Assembly: GCF_000455125.1 (NCBI RefSeq)
Contig: NZ_AUWR01000027.1
Coordinates: forward strand, 26,435-90,434
DNA from: Mycobacterium sp. UM_WGJ
GTDB taxonomy: Bacteria; Actinomycetota; Actinomycetes; Mycobacteriales; Mycobacteriaceae
Direction: 5' to 3'
Length of the DNA stretch: 64,000 nt
The translations under genes were made by a program, and so were the position numbers. Positions 49,400 through 60,186 of this stretch are shown here, one piece after another. The notes beneath the pieces were generated by a model, which did no database searches, had not been told where the DNA came from, and saw only the letters and a program-made list of their open reading frames with translations. Position 1 is the stretch's first letter. Each line of letters begins with the position of its first letter.

Positions 49400-49797
49400 G
49401 GCGACCTCCGACCGGCGCAGGACGGCTTATTGCCTTGCAGCACCGTAACGCTTACATGATGAAACCCTGAAGTAACCCTGAATAACTCAAACTTTCTACT
49501 GTAGAAACTTCCATCGACCAGGTCTTTTCTCCGAGCCGACGACCATAATCCAACTTATGTTGCTAGCCGTCCGGATTTGGAGAGGAAACACCAAGGTTGG
49601 ACCGGCAGGTCCCGGCCTTGAGCCTCGACTCGGCTCAACGTCCCGAAATGGCGTCATCGGCCGGGACGAGATAGCGCCGTAGGCAAACCGTGACCCGGCC
49701 GACTCGCCGGTGTTACCGCTTTGATGCAGGATTTCAACAAGAACGTTCGGACAAATCCCGGCCTCCGCTCGGCGCCGGACCATAACGAGGGGGATGC
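49400..49797. other. Intergenic region between divergent secreted-protein genes
   Basis: This 398-base gap is noticeably richer in A+T than the genes around it, especially 49450-49520. It holds a near-perfect palindrome TTTCTAC-T-GTAGAAA (49493-49507), possibly an operator. No convincing ORF or RNA was found. Promoters of both the PE-PPE-domain gene and the DUF732 gene are expected here. Confidence 0.5.
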
Positions 49798-50229
49798 ATG
49801 CGAGGCTTCATGAGCAAGACGGGGGCGGGCCTAGTAGGTCTGATCGCCACCGCGGGATTGGCGGCACCGGCGCAGGCAAGCCCGGTAGACACCTCGTTCC
49901 TGTCCGATCTGGCCGGGGCCGGCGTCCCGGTCGGTGACCCCGCCGCAACGGCTGCTCTGGGCCAATCCGTGTGCCCGATGCTGACCGAACCCGCCGGCAC
50001 CGCCGCGTCGGTGGCAGCCCCAGTCGCGGGCCTGGGCGGCGGACCCAGCATGTCGCCCCAGATGGCGCAGATGTTCACCGAGATCGCCGTGCAGATCTAC
50101 TGCCCCCAGATGCTCTCTCAGCTGGCCAGCGGACAGGTGCCGGATCTGCCGCAGATCCCGGGGATGTCGGTCGGCATTCCCGGCCTGTCCGGTGGAGTCC
50201 CGGCCATTCCCGCTATCCCCGGGTTCTAG
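49798..50229 (+). CDS. Small secreted DUF732-type protein
   Basis: This 143-residue exported protein has a short signal peptide (LVGLIATAGLAAPAQAS, cleavage after about residue 28). It is followed by a DUF732-like core, DTSFLSDLAGAGVPVGDPAATAALGQSVCPML, with a second Cys in VQIYCPQML, so one disulfide is likely. The C terminus is rich in Pro/Gly/Ile (IPGMSVGIPGLSGG). Such small two-cysteine proteins are numerous in mycobacteria, and their function is unknown. ATG 49798 is preceded by GAGGGGG. Confidence 0.83.
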   Translation: MRGFMSKTGAGLVGLIATAGLAAPAQASPVDTSFLSDLAGAGVPVGDPAATAALGQSVCPMLTEPAGTAASVAAPVAGLGGGPSMSPQMAQMFTEIAVQIYCPQMLSQLASGQVPDLPQIPGMSVGIPGLSGGVPAIPAIPGF

Positions 50230-50264
50230 CCGCGTGACACGGCGCCAGGCTCGAGGCAGCTGAC

Positions 50265-50292
50265 CGGGAGACCTCAAAACGGCTCCCGTTTT
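50265..50292 (+). terminator. Intrinsic terminator after the DUF732 gene
   Basis: The inverted repeat CGGGAG (50265-50270) and CTCCCG (50283-50288) encloses 12 bases and is followed by TTTT (50289-50292). It begins 36 bases after the stop of the DUF732 gene and touches the stop codon of the convergent Kas-type gene. Confidence 0.6.
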
Positions 50293-51553
50293 AGAACTTT
50301 CCGAATGCAAGCGCCACATTGTGGCCGCCGAATCCGAAGGAGTTGCTGATCGCGTACCGGTAGTCGCCGGTCCGTGCATCACCGGCGACGACGTCCAAAT
50401 CGATCTCCGGGTCGAGCCGGTGCAGGTTCAGCGTCGGCGGGACTACGCCATCCCGCAGCGCGAGCACCGTCAGAATCGCCTCCACCGCGCCAACTGCCCC
50501 GACCGAATGCCCGAGAGCGGATTTCGGTGCATACACCGCGGCTCGATGCGCTCCCATGGCGTTGTTGATCGCCTGGGCCTCGGCCAGATCGCCGATCTTG
50601 GTTCCGGTGGCGTGTGCGTTGATGTGGTCGATATCCGTCGGTGCCAGGCCCGCGAGATCGATCGCTCGGGCGATCGCGCAACCCGCGCGTTCGCCCCGCG
50701 GGTCGGGCGCCACAATGTGGTAGCCGTCGGAGGTGATACCGGCGCCCATCAGCCGGGCGAGAATGGTTGCGCCACGCGCCTTTGCATGCTCAAGAGTCTC
50801 GATGACCATCAACGAGCCGGCCTCGCCGAACACGAACCCGCTGCGGTCGGCATCGAATGGCCGGCACGCGCCGGCCGGGTCGTCGTTGTGGGTGGACAAC
50901 ACGATGCGCATTGCGGCGAATCCCGCGATGGGGACCGCTTCGATCTTGGTCTCGACTCCGCCGCAGATCGCGATGTCGGCCTCGTCGTAGACGATGTTCC
51001 GCCAGGCCTGCGCGATACCTTCGGCGCCGGAAGCACACGCCGAGATCGGGGTGAAAACCCCCGCTTTGGCGCCACGCTCCAGGCCCACGGCAGCGGCGGC
51101 CGCGTTGGGCATGTACTTCTGCACTCCCAGCGGCGAGACCGACTTCATACCCCGTTCCACCATGCCTTGGTAGCCCCAGACCAGTTCTTCCGGCGAGCCG
51201 AGACCGGTGCCGATCGACACCAGCAATCGGCGCGGATCCACCTCCGGCAAGCCGGCATTCGCCCAGACCCGGCGACCCAGGACCACCGCCATTTTCTGCA
51301 GGTAAGACAGCCGGTGCAGTTCCTTGCGGTTCAACTCGTGGTCGAAGTCCTCGAGCAGATGCCCACCGATACGCACCGGGAGGTCGAACCGCTCGACGAA
51401 GGGGTCGTCGAGCTTACGAATGCCGCTCTGCCCGTCCAGCAGTCTCTTCCAGGTGTCCTCGGCGTCCGTTGCCAGCGCAGTCGTCATCGCGACACCGGTG
51501 ACCACGACCTCGGGAAGGCCACTCCCAGTGCAGAGCCGAGTCATTCGGGCCAT
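50291..51553 (-). CDS. KasA/KasB-type beta-ketoacyl-ACP synthase
   Basis: This 420-residue condensing enzyme is of the FAS-II type that extends meromycolate precursors. The catalytic triad is visible: Cys173 in [10 protein letters not shown], His in [11 protein letters not shown] and His in [13 protein letters not shown]. The [17 protein letters not shown] and [11 protein letters not shown] blocks match mycobacterial Kas proteins. The usual kasA-kasB genes lie in a fabD-acpM-kas-accD6 locus. This copy is instead downstream of two mycolate methyltransferase genes, so it looks like a paralogue specialised for modified meromycolates. That specialisation is inference. Confidence 0.9.
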   Translation of the reverse strand: MARMTRLCTGSGLPEVVVTGVAMTTALATDAEDTWKRLLDGQSGIRKLDDPFVERFDLPVRIGGHLLEDFDHELNRKELHRLSYLQKMAVVLGRRVWANAGLPEVDPRRLLVSIGTGLGSPEELVWGYQGMVERGMKSVSPLGVQKYMPNAAAAAVGLERGAKAGVFTPISACASGAEGIAQAWRNIVYDEADIAICGGVETKIEAVPIAGFAAMRIVLSTHNDDPAGACRPFDADRSGFVFGEAGSLMVIETLEHAKARGATILARLMGAGITSDGYHIVAPDPRGERAGCAIARAIDLAGLAPTDIDHINAHATGTKIGDLAEAQAINNAMGAHRAAVYAPKSALGHSVGAVGAVEAILTVLALRDGVVPPTLNLHRLDPEIDLDVVAGDARTGDYRYAISNSFGFGGHNVALAFGKF

Positions 51554-51577
51554 GTCCGCGCCTCGCTTCCAGCGACG

Positions 51578-53355
<1,778 letters not shown>

Positions 53356-53558
53356 CTGTTCCTCCGCTGCACAAAGCGACTTCAGGGGCGCACGTCATAT
53401 CGACGACGCGGCAACCGACACCGCCGACCCGCACCGGCCGACCGGACACACGTGTTCCCGCAGAGCCGGGCCATCAAACACGGCGGCTGATCCGGCTGGG
53501 AGACGGGCGAATACGCGCCGTCGCACCGGGCGGAAATTGTCGGACGGGTCAAAAACGA

Positions 53559-53849
53559 CTAGCTGGTCCCGAGCGGGTCGATCGTGGCCGCGACGTAGAG
53601 CATCACCGTCGCCGCGGTCGTCATGGTCGCGAAGTCCAGACCCCGGTCGCGTAGCACCAGCAGCCCGGCCCGGTCCTCGGACAGCACCAGGCGCAGCGCG
53701 GCTGCCACCCCGGTGCCGATCCCGATCAGCAACGCGCCACGCCGCCAGAAGTTCGCGCCAGCCAGCACGAATGCCGCTGTGAAGATCAGCCCGACCAGCA
53801 GGATCGGCCACTGCGCGGCGATCACCCGACGGACATCGACGAGCTTCAC
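53559..53849 (-). CDS. DUF3017 small membrane protein
   Basis: This 96-residue protein has three predicted membrane segments ([56 protein letters not shown]). The [23 protein letters not shown] loop is typical of DUF3017. GTG 53849 overlaps the folD stop by four bases. The folD-DUF3017 pairing is conserved in mycobacteria (Rv3356c-Rv3355c). Function unknown. Confidence 0.87.
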   Translation of the reverse strand: MKLVDVRRVIAAQWPILLVGLIFTAAFVLAGANFWRRGALLIGIGTGVAAALRLVLSEDRAGLLVLRDRGLDFATMTTAATVMLYVAATIDPLGTS

Positions 53850-54694
53850 AGCGTGCTCTCGACTCTTTCCACGACGTTGGTCAGCAGGAACGCCCGGGTC
53901 AGCGGACCCACCCCGCCGGGATTGGGCGACACGTGGCCCGCCACCTCCCACACGTCGGGATGTACGTCGCCGACCAGCCCGGCGTCGGTACGCGACACCC
54001 CTACGTCGACGACGGCCGCCCCCGGCCGCACCATGTCGGCGGTGAGCATGTGCGGCACCCCGACCGCGGCGACGATGATGTCGGCCTGGCGGGTCAGCTC
54101 CGCAAGATCGCGGGTCCCGGTGTGGCACAGCGTGACGGTGGCATTCTCCGACCGGCGCGTCAGCAGCAGTCCCAGCGGCCGCCCGACCGTCACCCCACGT
54201 CCGATCACCACGACGTGGGCGCCGGCGATCGGCACGTCATAGCGGCGCAGCAGGTGCACGATGCCGCGCGGGGTGCACGGCAGCGCCGCCGGGGTGCCCA
54301 GCACCAGCCGACCCAGGTTGGTCGGATGCAGCCCGTCGGCGTCCTTCGCCGGGTCGACGCGCTCGAGTGCGGCGTTCTCGTCCAGCTGCTTGGGCAGCGG
54401 CAGCTGCACGATGTAGCCGGTGCACTCGTCGTTGGCGTTCAGCTCGTCGATGGTGTCGTTGAGCTGGGCCGGACTGCAGTCCGCGGGCAGGTCGCGACGG
54501 ATCGAGGTGATGCCGACCTTTGCGCAGTCGGCGTGCTTGCCGCGCACGTAGGCATGCGACCCGGGGTCGTCCCCGACCAGAATGGTGCCCAGACCGGGCG
54601 TGCGGCCGGCGGCGGACAACGCCGCCACCCGTGCCTGAAGGTCGACGAAGATCTCGTCGCGCGTGGCCTTGCCGTCCAACGTAATCGCACCCAC
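53846..54694 (-). CDS. folD: Methylenetetrahydrofolate dehydrogenase/cyclohydrolase
   Basis: This bifunctional enzyme interconverts 5,10-methylene-, methenyl- and 10-formyl-tetrahydrofolate. It has 282 residues from GTG 54694 ([16 protein letters not shown]), the N terminus seen in mycobacterial FolD. ATG 54703 would add three residues. Signature blocks are [14 protein letters not shown] (Lys about residue 53), [41 protein letters not shown] and the terminal [18 protein letters not shown]. The start of the adjacent flavin oxidoreductase gene is 112 bases away and divergent. Confidence 0.95.
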   Translation of the reverse strand: MGAITLDGKATRDEIFVDLQARVAALSAAGRTPGLGTILVGDDPGSHAYVRGKHADCAKVGITSIRRDLPADCSPAQLNDTIDELNANDECTGYIVQLPLPKQLDENAALERVDPAKDADGLHPTNLGRLVLGTPAALPCTPRGIVHLLRRYDVPIAGAHVVVIGRGVTVGRPLGLLLTRRSENATVTLCHTGTRDLAELTRQADIIVAAVGVPHMLTADMVRPGAAVVDVGVSRTDAGLVGDVHPDVWEVAGHVSPNPGGVGPLTRAFLLTNVVERVESTL

Positions 54695-54806
54695 GCCGGA
54701 CATTGTGGCATGTAGTCGCTGAGTTCCGGCCTGTTGGAGGCGACGGCACGGATCTTCCCAGTGCACACGGCGACTATTCGCCGGGCGCCGATTGTAGGCT
54801 CCCGCT

Positions 54807-56003
54807 ATGCCCGTTCCCGAGTCCGTCCCCGACGTCTTCAGTCCCGCCAAACTCGGCCCGATCACCTTGCGCAACCGGATCATCAAGGCTGCGACGTTCG
54901 AGAACCGCACGCCTGGCGCGCTGGCCTCCGACGATCTCATTGAGTATCACCGGCTGCCGGCCGCCGGCGGCGTGGGCATGACCACCGTGGCCTACTGCGC
55001 GGTCTCCCAGGGTGGCCGCACCTCCGACGACGGGCTGTGGATGCGCCCGGAGGCGGTCGCCGGGCTGCGTCGGCTCACTGATGCGGTGCACGCCGAGGGG
55101 GCCCTGGTCAGCGCCCAGATCGGTCACGCCGGACCGGTCGCCGACGCGCGCTCCAACAAGGCCCGTGCCCTGGCCCCGGTGCGATTCTTCAACCCGATCG
55201 GCATGCGTTTCGCCAAGAAGGCCACCCGCGACGACATCGACCAGGTCATCGCCCAGCACGCCGACGCCGCACGCTACGCCGTGGATGCCGGGTTCGACGC
55301 CGTGGAGATCCATCTCGGCCACAACTACCTGGCGAGTTCGTTCCTTTCTCCGCTGATCAACCGCCGCTCCGACGAGTTCGGCGGGTCGCTGGCCAACCGG
55401 GCCAAGGTGGCCCGCGGCATCGTGGCGGCCGTGCATAAGGCGGTGGGCGGACAGATCGCGGTGACGGCCAAACTGAACATGGCCGACGGGGTCCGCGGCG
55501 GTATCAGCCTCGATGAGTCGCTGACCACCGCGAAGTGGCTGCAGGACGACGGCGGCCTGGACGCGTTGGAACTCACGGCGGGCAGCTCGCTGGTCAACCC
55601 GATGTACCTGTTCCGCGGGGACGCCCCGGTGAAGGAATTCGCGAGCGTCTTCCCCCCGCCGTTGAGCTGGGGCATGCGGATGACCGGCAAGAAGTTCCTG
55701 CGCGAATACCCCTATACCGACGCCTATCTGCTGGACAGTGCGCGACTTTTCCGCGCGGAACTGTCGCTGCCGCTGATCCTGTTGGGCGGCATCACCAACC
55801 GCGCCACGATGGATCAGGCGATGGCCGAGGGATTCGAGTTCGTCGCGATGGCCCGAGCATTGCTCGCCGAGCCGGACCTGGTCAACCGGATCGCGGAGGA
55901 GTCGACGACACTGTCGGAGTGCACGCACTGCAACCAGTGCATGCCGACGATCTACCGGCGCACGCACTGCGTCGTTACGGGCGCACCGGACCTAACTCGC
56001 TAG
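54807..56003 (+). CDS. Old Yellow Enzyme-family NADH:flavin oxidoreductase
   Basis: This 398-residue TIM-barrel FMN enzyme has [26 protein letters not shown] at the N terminus, QIGHAGP, the [33 protein letters not shown] signature, [38 protein letters not shown] and Cys-rich [14 protein letters not shown] near the end. That last motif resembles the 4Fe-4S cysteines of 2,4-dienoyl-CoA reductase-type members, but no second FAD domain follows. It corresponds to Rv3359 in position. Substrate unknown. Confidence 0.88.
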   Translation: MPVPESVPDVFSPAKLGPITLRNRIIKAATFENRTPGALASDDLIEYHRLPAAGGVGMTTVAYCAVSQGGRTSDDGLWMRPEAVAGLRRLTDAVHAEGALVSAQIGHAGPVADARSNKARALAPVRFFNPIGMRFAKKATRDDIDQVIAQHADAARYAVDAGFDAVEIHLGHNYLASSFLSPLINRRSDEFGGSLANRAKVARGIVAAVHKAVGGQIAVTAKLNMADGVRGGISLDESLTTAKWLQDDGGLDALELTAGSSLVNPMYLFRGDAPVKEFASVFPPPLSWGMRMTGKKFLREYPYTDAYLLDSARLFRAELSLPLILLGGITNRATMDQAMAEGFEFVAMARALLAEPDLVNRIAEESTTLSECTHCNQCMPTIYRRTHCVVTGAPDLTR

Positions 56004-56014
56004 AGTTGACGACA

Positions 56015-58681
56015 ATGAGTCACCCAGCCCCGCCGGTGCTGACCGTCCGCCATGACGGGTCACAAGGCACGTTCTCCGCAGGCCACGACGTGGTCATCGG
56101 ACGCGACCTGCGGGCTGACGTCCGCATCCCGCATCCGCTGGTCTCACGCGCTCACCTACTGCTGCGCTTCGAGCAGGGCAGGTGGTTGGGGATCGACAAC
56201 GGCTCTTTGAACGGCATTTATGTCAACGGCCAGCGGGTGCCCGTCGTCGAAATCCGCGACGGACAGGCCGTCAACCTCGGCAACCCGGACGGGCCGCGGG
56301 TCTCCTTTGAGGTGGGACGCCACCAGGGCCAGGCCGGTCGGCCGCCGCAGACCGTCTCGATCCAGGTACCGCAGCCCGGTATCGCACGCCCGGCCCGGCC
56401 GCCTCAGCCCTCGGGTTGGCCGGCGCCGCCCGAACCCGCGCCGTATGCAGATCCGCGGTCGGCCGGGCACCCCGGTGTGCAGCAGCAGTCCTACCGGCCG
56501 CCGACCGGTCCAGCACCCTATTCCGCGCCGCCCGCTCCGCACCGGCCGCCGGCATATCAGTCCGCTTCGCCCAGCCCGGCCCCCGAGGCGGCACTGCGTC
56601 CCGGGTATCAACCGCCCGCAGCGCCGGTGGCGCCCGCCGAGGTTTTCCCCCCGCGCCAGCCCGCCACCCGGATGGCACCGGTGTCGGCGACGCCGCCCGA
56701 AGTCGGCAATATCGCCACCCGCATGATTGACATCCTGAGGCCGTCGTCGGCGTCAGCACCCAACGCGCCGGCCGGAGCACTGACCATCGGCCGCGCCACC
56801 GACAACGATGTCGTGATCTCCGACGTGCTGGCCTCCCGTCACCACGCCATGCTGATCCCGACGCCGCTGGGCACCGAGATCCGCGACAGCCGAAGCATCA
56901 ACGGCACGTTCGTCAACGGTGTCCGCATCGGATCGGCGATCCTGTCCGAGGGCGACATCGTCACTATCGGTAACGTCGACCTGGAGTTTCACGGCGGCAC
57001 CCTGGTGCGTCGCACCGATGCCACCCCCGGCAGCGGCGGCCTTGAAGTGCGCGATGTCTGCTTCGACGTCGAGGGCGGCAAGCGGCTGCTCAACAACATC
57101 TCCCTGAATGCCCGGCCGGGCACCCTCACCGCAATCATCGGTGGCTCGGGTGCGGGCAAGACCACGTTGGCCCGGCTGATCGCCGGCTACACCAGCCCCA
57201 GTTCCGGCACCACCCTCTTCGAGGGGCACAACATCCACGCCGACTACGCCTCGCTGCGCAGCAGAATCGGGATGGTCCCCCAGGACGACGTGGTACACCG
57301 CCAGCTGACGGTCAACCAGGCGCTCGGCTACGCAGCCGAGCTACGGTTGCCGCCCGACAGCAGCCAAGCCGACCGCGATCAGGCGGTCGCTCGGGTGCTC
57401 GAGGAACTGGAGATGACCAAGCACGCCGAGACACGGGTGGACAAGCTCTCCGGCGGTCAGCGCAAACGCGCCTCGGTGGCGTTGGAACTGCTGACCGGGC
57501 CCTCGTTGTTGCTGCTCGACGAACCGACATCAGGCCTGGACCCGGCACTGGACCGCCAGGTCATGCTGATGCTGCGCGGCCTGGCCGACGCCGGTCGCGT
57601 GGTCATGGTGGTCACCCACTCGGTGGCCTACCTCGATGTCTGCGACCAGATACTGTTGCTCGCCCCCGGCGGCAAGATGGCCTACTGCGGCCCGCCCAAA
57701 GAAGTCTTCCCGGCCATGGGCGCCGAAAACTGGGCCGACATCTTCGCCAACGTCGGTGCCGATCCCGACGAAGCCAACCGGCGCTTCCTGGAGCGCGAGG
57801 GCGGCCAGCGGTCCTCGGCGTCGGTGGCCGAGACGCCACCCGCCGATCTCGGAAAGCCGGCGGCCACCAGCCTGCTCAAACAGCTCTCGACGATCGCGCG
57901 CCGCCAGATCCGGCTGATCGTCTCCGACCGTGGCTACTCGATCTTCCTGGCCCTGCTGCCGTTCATCGTGGGCATTTTGTCGCTGACCGTCGAAGGCAGC
58001 CATGGACTGGGCGTACCGGCCCCCGATGCGCCCACCGAACCGCGGTACATCATGGTGCTGCTCAACATCGGCGCTGTTTTCATGGGGACAGCGCTGACCA
58101 TCCGCGACCTGATCGGCGAACGCCCGATCTTCCGAAGAGAGCAGGCCGTCGGGCTGTCGACGGTGGCCTACCTGCTGGCCAAGATCGCGGTGTTCTGCGT
58201 ATTCGCCACGATCCAGGCCGCCATCGCCACCACGATCGTGGTGGTGGGCAAGGGCGGCCCCGCGCGTGACGCACTGCTGTTCGGCAGCGTGAACTTCGAG
58301 CTGTTCCTCGGGGTGGCCGGCACCTGCGTGGCCTCGGCGATTCTCGGTTTGGCCCTGTCGGCGTTCGCGCAGTCCAACGAACAGATCATGCCGATGCTGG
58401 TGGTGTCGATCATGTCGCAGCTGGTGCTGTCCAGCGGAATGATCCCGGTCGGCGGCCGGACCGGGCTCGACCAGTTGTCCTGGCTCACCCCGGCACGCTG
58501 GGGGTACGCGGCGGGCGGGTCGACCGTCGACTTCAACACCCTGATGAACGCGCCGCAGATCCCCAAAGACCGGCTCTGGGACCACACCAAGGGCATCTGG
58601 CTGCTCGACATGGGCATGCTGGCGCTGCTGTCGGTGTGCTACACCGTGCTGGTGTGGTGGAAGATCCGGCTCAAGCGCTAG
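56015..58681 (+). CDS. FHA-domain ABC-2 transporter, ATPase and membrane domains fused (Rv1747-like)
   Basis: This is an 888-residue exporter-type protein. Two FHA phosphothreonine-binding domains (about residues 10-95, GRDLRADVRIPHPLVSRAHLLL; and 250-325, IGRATDNDVVISDVLASRHHAML) flank a Pro-rich linker. An ABC ATPase follows (Walker A GGSGAGKTT near 380; LSGGQRKRASVALEL; LLLDEPTSGLD), then an ABC-2 permease domain with about six helices from residue 640. M. tuberculosis Rv1747 has the same layout, is phosphorylated by PknF and is thought to export lipid-linked mannosides. ATG 56015 was chosen since the FHA domain starts right after it. Confidence 0.92.
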   Translation: MSHPAPPVLTVRHDGSQGTFSAGHDVVIGRDLRADVRIPHPLVSRAHLLLRFEQGRWLGIDNGSLNGIYVNGQRVPVVEIRDGQAVNLGNPDGPRVSFEVGRHQGQAGRPPQTVSIQVPQPGIARPARPPQPSGWPAPPEPAPYADPRSAGHPGVQQQSYRPPTGPAPYSAPPAPHRPPAYQSASPSPAPEAALRPGYQPPAAPVAPAEVFPPRQPATRMAPVSATPPEVGNIATRMIDILRPSSASAPNAPAGALTIGRATDNDVVISDVLASRHHAMLIPTPLGTEIRDSRSINGTFVNGVRIGSAILSEGDIVTIGNVDLEFHGGTLVRRTDATPGSGGLEVRDVCFDVEGGKRLLNNISLNARPGTLTAIIGGSGAGKTTLARLIAGYTSPSSGTTLFEGHNIHADYASLRSRIGMVPQDDVVHRQLTVNQALGYAAELRLPPDSSQADRDQAVARVLEELEMTKHAETRVDKLSGGQRKRASVALELLTGPSLLLLDEPTSGLDPALDRQVMLMLRGLADAGRVVMVVTHSVAYLDVCDQILLLAPGGKMAYCGPPKEVFPAMGAENWADIFANVGADPDEANRRFLEREGGQRSSASVAETPPADLGKPAATSLLKQLSTIARRQIRLIVSDRGYSIFLALLPFIVGILSLTVEGSHGLGVPAPDAPTEPRYIMVLLNIGAVFMGTALTIRDLIGERPIFRREQAVGLSTVAYLLAKIAVFCVFATIQAAIATTIVVVGKGGPARDALLFGSVNFELFLGVAGTCVASAILGLALSAFAQSNEQIMPMLVVSIMSQLVLSSGMIPVGGRTGLDQLSWLTPARWGYAAGGSTVDFNTLMNAPQIPKDRLWDHTKGIWLLDMGMLALLSVCYTVLVWWKIRLKR

Positions 58682-58719
58682 CGGGCTTCGTTTGGGTTGG
58701 CGTCACTCCGGTGCGTCGC

Positions 58720-59331
58720 TCAAGCCTGCGGCGCCAGGGTGGACAACGCGTATTCGCTGATCGCGATGAGGGCGTCGCGGGCCGAGCGGGGGTCGCGCGC
58801 GTCGACGGCGATCACCGGGATGTGTTCGGCCAGCGCCAGGGCCTTGCGCACCGCGGCGACCGGATAACGCGGCGCGCCGTCGAACTCGTTGACCGCGATC
58901 AGGAAAGGCAGATTGCGGTGTTCGAAGAAGTCCACCGCGGCGAAGCTGTCCTGCAGCCGGCGGCAGTCGACCAGGATGATCGCACCGATCGCGCCACGCA
59001 CCAGGTCATCCCACATGAACCAGAACCGCCGCTGGCCCGGCGTACCGAACAGGTAGAGCACCAAGTCGTCGGCCAGCGTGATGCGACCGAAGTCCATCGC
59101 CACCGTGGTGGTCCGCTTGTCCGGGGTGGCCTCCAGGCCGTCGACTCCGGCCGAAGCATCAGTGACCAGCGCTTCGGTCCGTAACGGCATGATCTCCGAG
59201 ACCGTGCCGACGAACGTGGTCTTGCCGACCCCGAACCCGCCGGCGATGACGATCTTCGTCGAGGCAGCGTCTCGCGGAGCCGGCCTATCCCAGGACCTGT
59301 CCGAGGGCCTATCCGAGCGCGCGTAGGCCAC
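58720..59331 (-). CDS. Conservon GTPase (CvnD-type, MglA-like)
   Basis: This is a 203-residue small GTPase-like ATP/GTP-binding protein. The P-loop is VIAGGFGVGKTTFVGTVSEI (about residues 28-47), followed by TTVAMDFGRITLADDLVLYLFGTPGQRRFWFMWDD and the guanine-specificity-type motif VNEFDG. It is the last gene of the kinase-Roadblock-DUF742-GTPase set, equal to Rv3362c. It overlaps the DUF742 gene by 23 bases. The complex is thought to act at the inner membrane in signal transduction, with unknown output. Confidence 0.93.
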   Translation of the reverse strand: MAYARSDRPSDRSWDRPAPRDAASTKIVIAGGFGVGKTTFVGTVSEIMPLRTEALVTDASAGVDGLEATPDKRTTTVAMDFGRITLADDLVLYLFGTPGQRRFWFMWDDLVRGAIGAIILVDCRRLQDSFAAVDFFEHRNLPFLIAVNEFDGAPRYPVAAVRKALALAEHIPVIAVDARDPRSARDALIAISEYALSTLAPQA

Positions 59332-59731
59332 GAAGGGTCCTTCCTATCAGGTCTCGGCGTTCGTCCCGGCTGGACGCCTCGGTCAGTGTGGCACGCACCC
59401 GAAGGTATCCCGACGTGACCAGATCACCCACCAGCACCCGCGCGACGCCCAAGGGCAGGTTCAGTCGGGCAGAGATCTCGGCGACCGACGGCGCCCCCTG
59501 ACACAGTTCGACGATCCGGCCCCGCGGATCGCTGACCGGCCATTGGTTGGGCTGGGCCGCTCGCAGGGTCTGCACCGGGGCCTCCAGCGGCAACGGCACG
59601 TCGGTGTGGGTTCGACCGGCGGTCAGCGTGTACGGCCGGACCAAATTGGCCTCAGTTTCCGGGTTCTCTAGGGCCTCTGGGCCCTCCGGCGTCTGCGGCC
59701 GCGACCAACGCTCGGGGATTTCCATCACCAT
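59309..59731 (-). CDS. DUF742 conservon protein (CvnC-type)
   Basis: This 140-residue protein has a winged-helix-like DUF742 core: LVRPYTLTAGRT, CQGAPSVAEISARLNLPLGVARVLVGDLVTSGYLRV (about residues 73-107). The N-terminal 30 residues are Pro/Glu-rich and variable. It sits between the Roadblock and GTPase genes, overlapping the latter. It probably binds partner proteins rather than DNA, but this is not shown by sequence. Confidence 0.9.
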   Translation of the reverse strand: MVMEIPERWSRPQTPEGPEALENPETEANLVRPYTLTAGRTHTDVPLPLEAPVQTLRAAQPNQWPVSDPRGRIVELCQGAPSVAEISARLNLPLGVARVLVGDLVTSGYLRVRATLTEASSRDERRDLIGRTLRGLRALG

Positions 59732-59742
59732 TCACCGGCACC

Positions 59743-60186
59743 TCACGAGTGGCCGCCCCGCGACGGCGCCGACCGGCGCGCCGATGAGACCACCGCTCCG
59801 ACTCGTTCCACCAGAACCGCCATCTCGTAGCCGATCTGGCCGATGTCGCACGACGCGCTCGCCAACGTCGCCAGATGCGAGCCGTCGCCGACTCGCATCA
59901 GCAGCAGGTAGCCGTGTTCCATCTCCACCACCGACTGCAATACCCGGCCGCCTTCGAACAACTGCGACGCCCCGGTCGCCAGGCTGGCCAGCCCGGAGGC
60001 CACCGCCGCAAGCTGATCGGCCCGCTCAGTGGGCAGGTGCTCACTGGCCGCCACCGTCAGACCGTCGACCGACACCAGCACCGCGTGCGACACCCCGGGC
60101 ACCTCGCGGGCGAAATTGGAAACCAGCCAGTCCAACGAGCTTTCGGCGGTACGGCGCTGCGCGGTGGGATCGGTTGGGAAAGTCAT
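59743..60186 (-). CDS. Roadblock/LC7 protein (CvnB-type)
   Basis: This is a 147-residue Roadblock/LC7 domain protein: [49 protein letters not shown] is the characteristic first half, and [19 protein letters not shown] follows. Roadblock proteins are usually GTPase-activating partners of MglA-like GTPases such as the one three genes on. ATG 60186 overlaps the kinase stop. Equivalent to Rv3364c. Confidence 0.92.
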   Translation of the reverse strand: MTFPTDPTAQRRTAESSLDWLVSNFAREVPGVSHAVLVSVDGLTVAASEHLPTERADQLAAVASGLASLATGASQLFEGGRVLQSVVEMEHGYLLLMRVGDGSHLATLASASCDIGQIGYEMAVLVERVGAVVSSARRSAPSRGGHS